Positions 63,258 through 64,000 of a stretch of 64,000 nucleotides of DNA are shown piece by piece (position 1 is the first letter of the stretch; every line of letters begins with the position of its first letter). The position numbers were made by a program, and so were the translations under genes. The stretch spans positions 18,143-82,142 of the forward strand of contig CAIMMO010000071.1 of the NCBI GenBank assembly GCA_903842595.1. The letters run 5' to 3'. Below the pieces are notes generated by a model. It saw nothing but the letters and a program-made list of their open reading frames with translations, was not told where the DNA came from and did not search any database. The DNA is from an uncultured Alphaproteobacteria bacterium (GTDB taxonomy: Bacteria; Pseudomonadota; Alphaproteobacteria; Caulobacterales; Hyphomonadaceae).

Positions 63258-64000
63258 ATGACCCGTGTCGCCGTCATCATGGGGGGCTGGTCGTCCGAGC
63301 GTCCCGTATCCCTGTCTTCGGGGAAGGGCATGGCGGAGGCCGCCCGCAAGGCTGGTTACGAGGCCATCGAGGTTGATGTGACGCGCCAGCTTGCCGAGCA
63401 GCTGACGGCTCTGAAACCGGACGTGGTGCTCAACGCGCTGCACGGGCCGTGGGGCGAGGATGGCTGCGTACAGGGCGTGCTGGAGATTCTCGGCATTCCC
63501 TACACCCATTCCGGCGTGCTTGCTTCCGCGCTCGCAATGAACAAGGACAAGTCGCGGGCGGTCTATGCGCAGCATGGCCTCGACATTGCCGAAGGCGGCA
63601 TGTTCCCGGTTGCGGACCTGGCCCGCGACCATGTCTACGAGCCGCCCTATGTGATCAAGCCGATTGCGGAAGGTTCATCTTTCGGCGTGTTCATCGTGCG
63701 GGCCGGGGCCAACCGTCCGCCGAAGGAACTGACTGACGGAACATGGAAATTCGGCAGCCATGCGCTGGTCGAAAAATTCATTCCGGGCAGGGAGTTGACC
63801 GTCGGCGTGATGGGCGACCGGCCGATGGCTGTCACCGAGATCACGACCTTAAGGGAGTATTACGACTTCGAGGCGAAATATGAGGCAGGAGGATCGCGTC
63901 ACGTCCTTCCTGCAGACCTGCCGAATGCGGTCACCGAAGCTGCGCTCGACGCATCGCTGAGGGCCCATAACGCTCTTGGCTGCCGGGGCGTGTCGCGGTC
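63258..64000 (+). CDS. ddl: D-alanine-D-alanine ligase, cut off at the window end
   Basis: The first 247 residues are present. [22 protein letters not shown] is the N-terminal loop, [20 protein letters not shown] the substrate loop, and [17 protein letters not shown] the ATP-grasp region. It makes the D-Ala-D-Ala dipeptide of peptidoglycan. GGAG precedes the ATG at 63258. In most alphaproteobacteria this gene sits among murB, ftsQ, ftsA and ftsZ, so the division cluster probably continues to the right. Confidence 0.95.
   Translation, partial: MTRVAVIMGGWSSERPVSLSSGKGMAEAARKAGYEAIEVDVTRQLAEQLTALKPDVVLNALHGPWGEDGCVQGVLEILGIPYTHSGVLASALAMNKDKSRAVYAQHGLDIAEGGMFPVADLARDHVYEPPYVIKPIAEGSSFGVFIVRAGANRPPKELTDGTWKFGSHALVEKFIPGRELTVGVMGDRPMAVTEITTLREYYDFEAKYEAGGSRHVLPADLPNAVTEAALDASLRAHNALGCRGVSR

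Noticed and set aside
1..64000. CRISPR arrays, tRNA or rRNA genes
   Set aside because: No regularly spaced repeats were seen other than the 15-bp tandem units in rimM, and no cloverleaf or rRNA segments were recognised in the gaps.

Overview
This is a 64 kb stretch of a GC-rich bacterial chromosome. Gene families and their arrangement point to an alphaproteobacterium, most likely of the Hyphomonadaceae/Caulobacterales type. The clues are a CYP153-type P450, a ROSE-type heat-shock leader, an ffh / chorismate mutase / rpsP / rimM group, many small lipoproteins, and a PriA that lacks part of its zinc site. The taxonomy is inference, because no rRNA gene is present. I see no rRNA, tRNA or CRISPR array and no complete insertion sequence.

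Layout. 1-2.2 kb: a cut-off DUF1194 protein, an Asp/Glu racemase and a transglutaminase, all on the minus strand. 2.5-5.9 kb: translation and targeting genes ffh, chorismate mutase, rpsP, a GNAT gene and rimM. This run stops abruptly at a repeat-bearing rimM tail, and trmD-rplS do not follow. 5.9-8.3 kb: a GT2/GT39 glycosyltransferase pair. 8.6-9.9 kb: a CYP153 P450. 10-11.2 kb: a PIG-L deacetylase and the 3' relic of an amidase.

11.9-19.9 kb: a tightly packed plus-strand type IV secretion operon, virB1-B2-B3-B4-B6-B9-B10-B11. It has no virB5, virB7, virB8, virD4 or relaxase gene. It is followed by a minus-strand DUF1800/DUF1501 pair (20-23.3 kb). A second, truncated PIG-L relic and an intact amidase (23.7-25.6 kb) close the region. 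The same two families therefore lie on both sides of a 12-13 kb block that looks like an accessory island.

25.7-64 kb is mostly ordinary metabolic and envelope chromosome: formate-THF ligase, an acyl-CoA dehydrogenase, a GT4 enzyme, an MDR dehydrogenase, a GST with an Arg-rich tail, a rhomboid protease, Hsp20 with a predicted RNA thermometer, an exported methyltransferase-like lipoprotein, an EamA transporter, a cytoplasmic amidase, XerC and PriA, an ETF-type methyltransferase, a frameshifted cytidine deaminase, an enoyl-CoA hydratase, an MscS channel, a response regulator, pyruvate kinase, two beta-lactamase-fold lipoproteins, MsrA, a PQQ-type sugar dehydrogenase, a HAD hydrolase, a TonB receptor, an AbgT transporter facing an M20 amidohydrolase, and the start of a D-Ala-D-Ala ligase.

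The main candidates for novelty are the VirB8-less secretion operon and its flanks. The clearest regulatory element is the hsp20 thermometer. A possible structured RNA lies at 29.69-30.07 kb.
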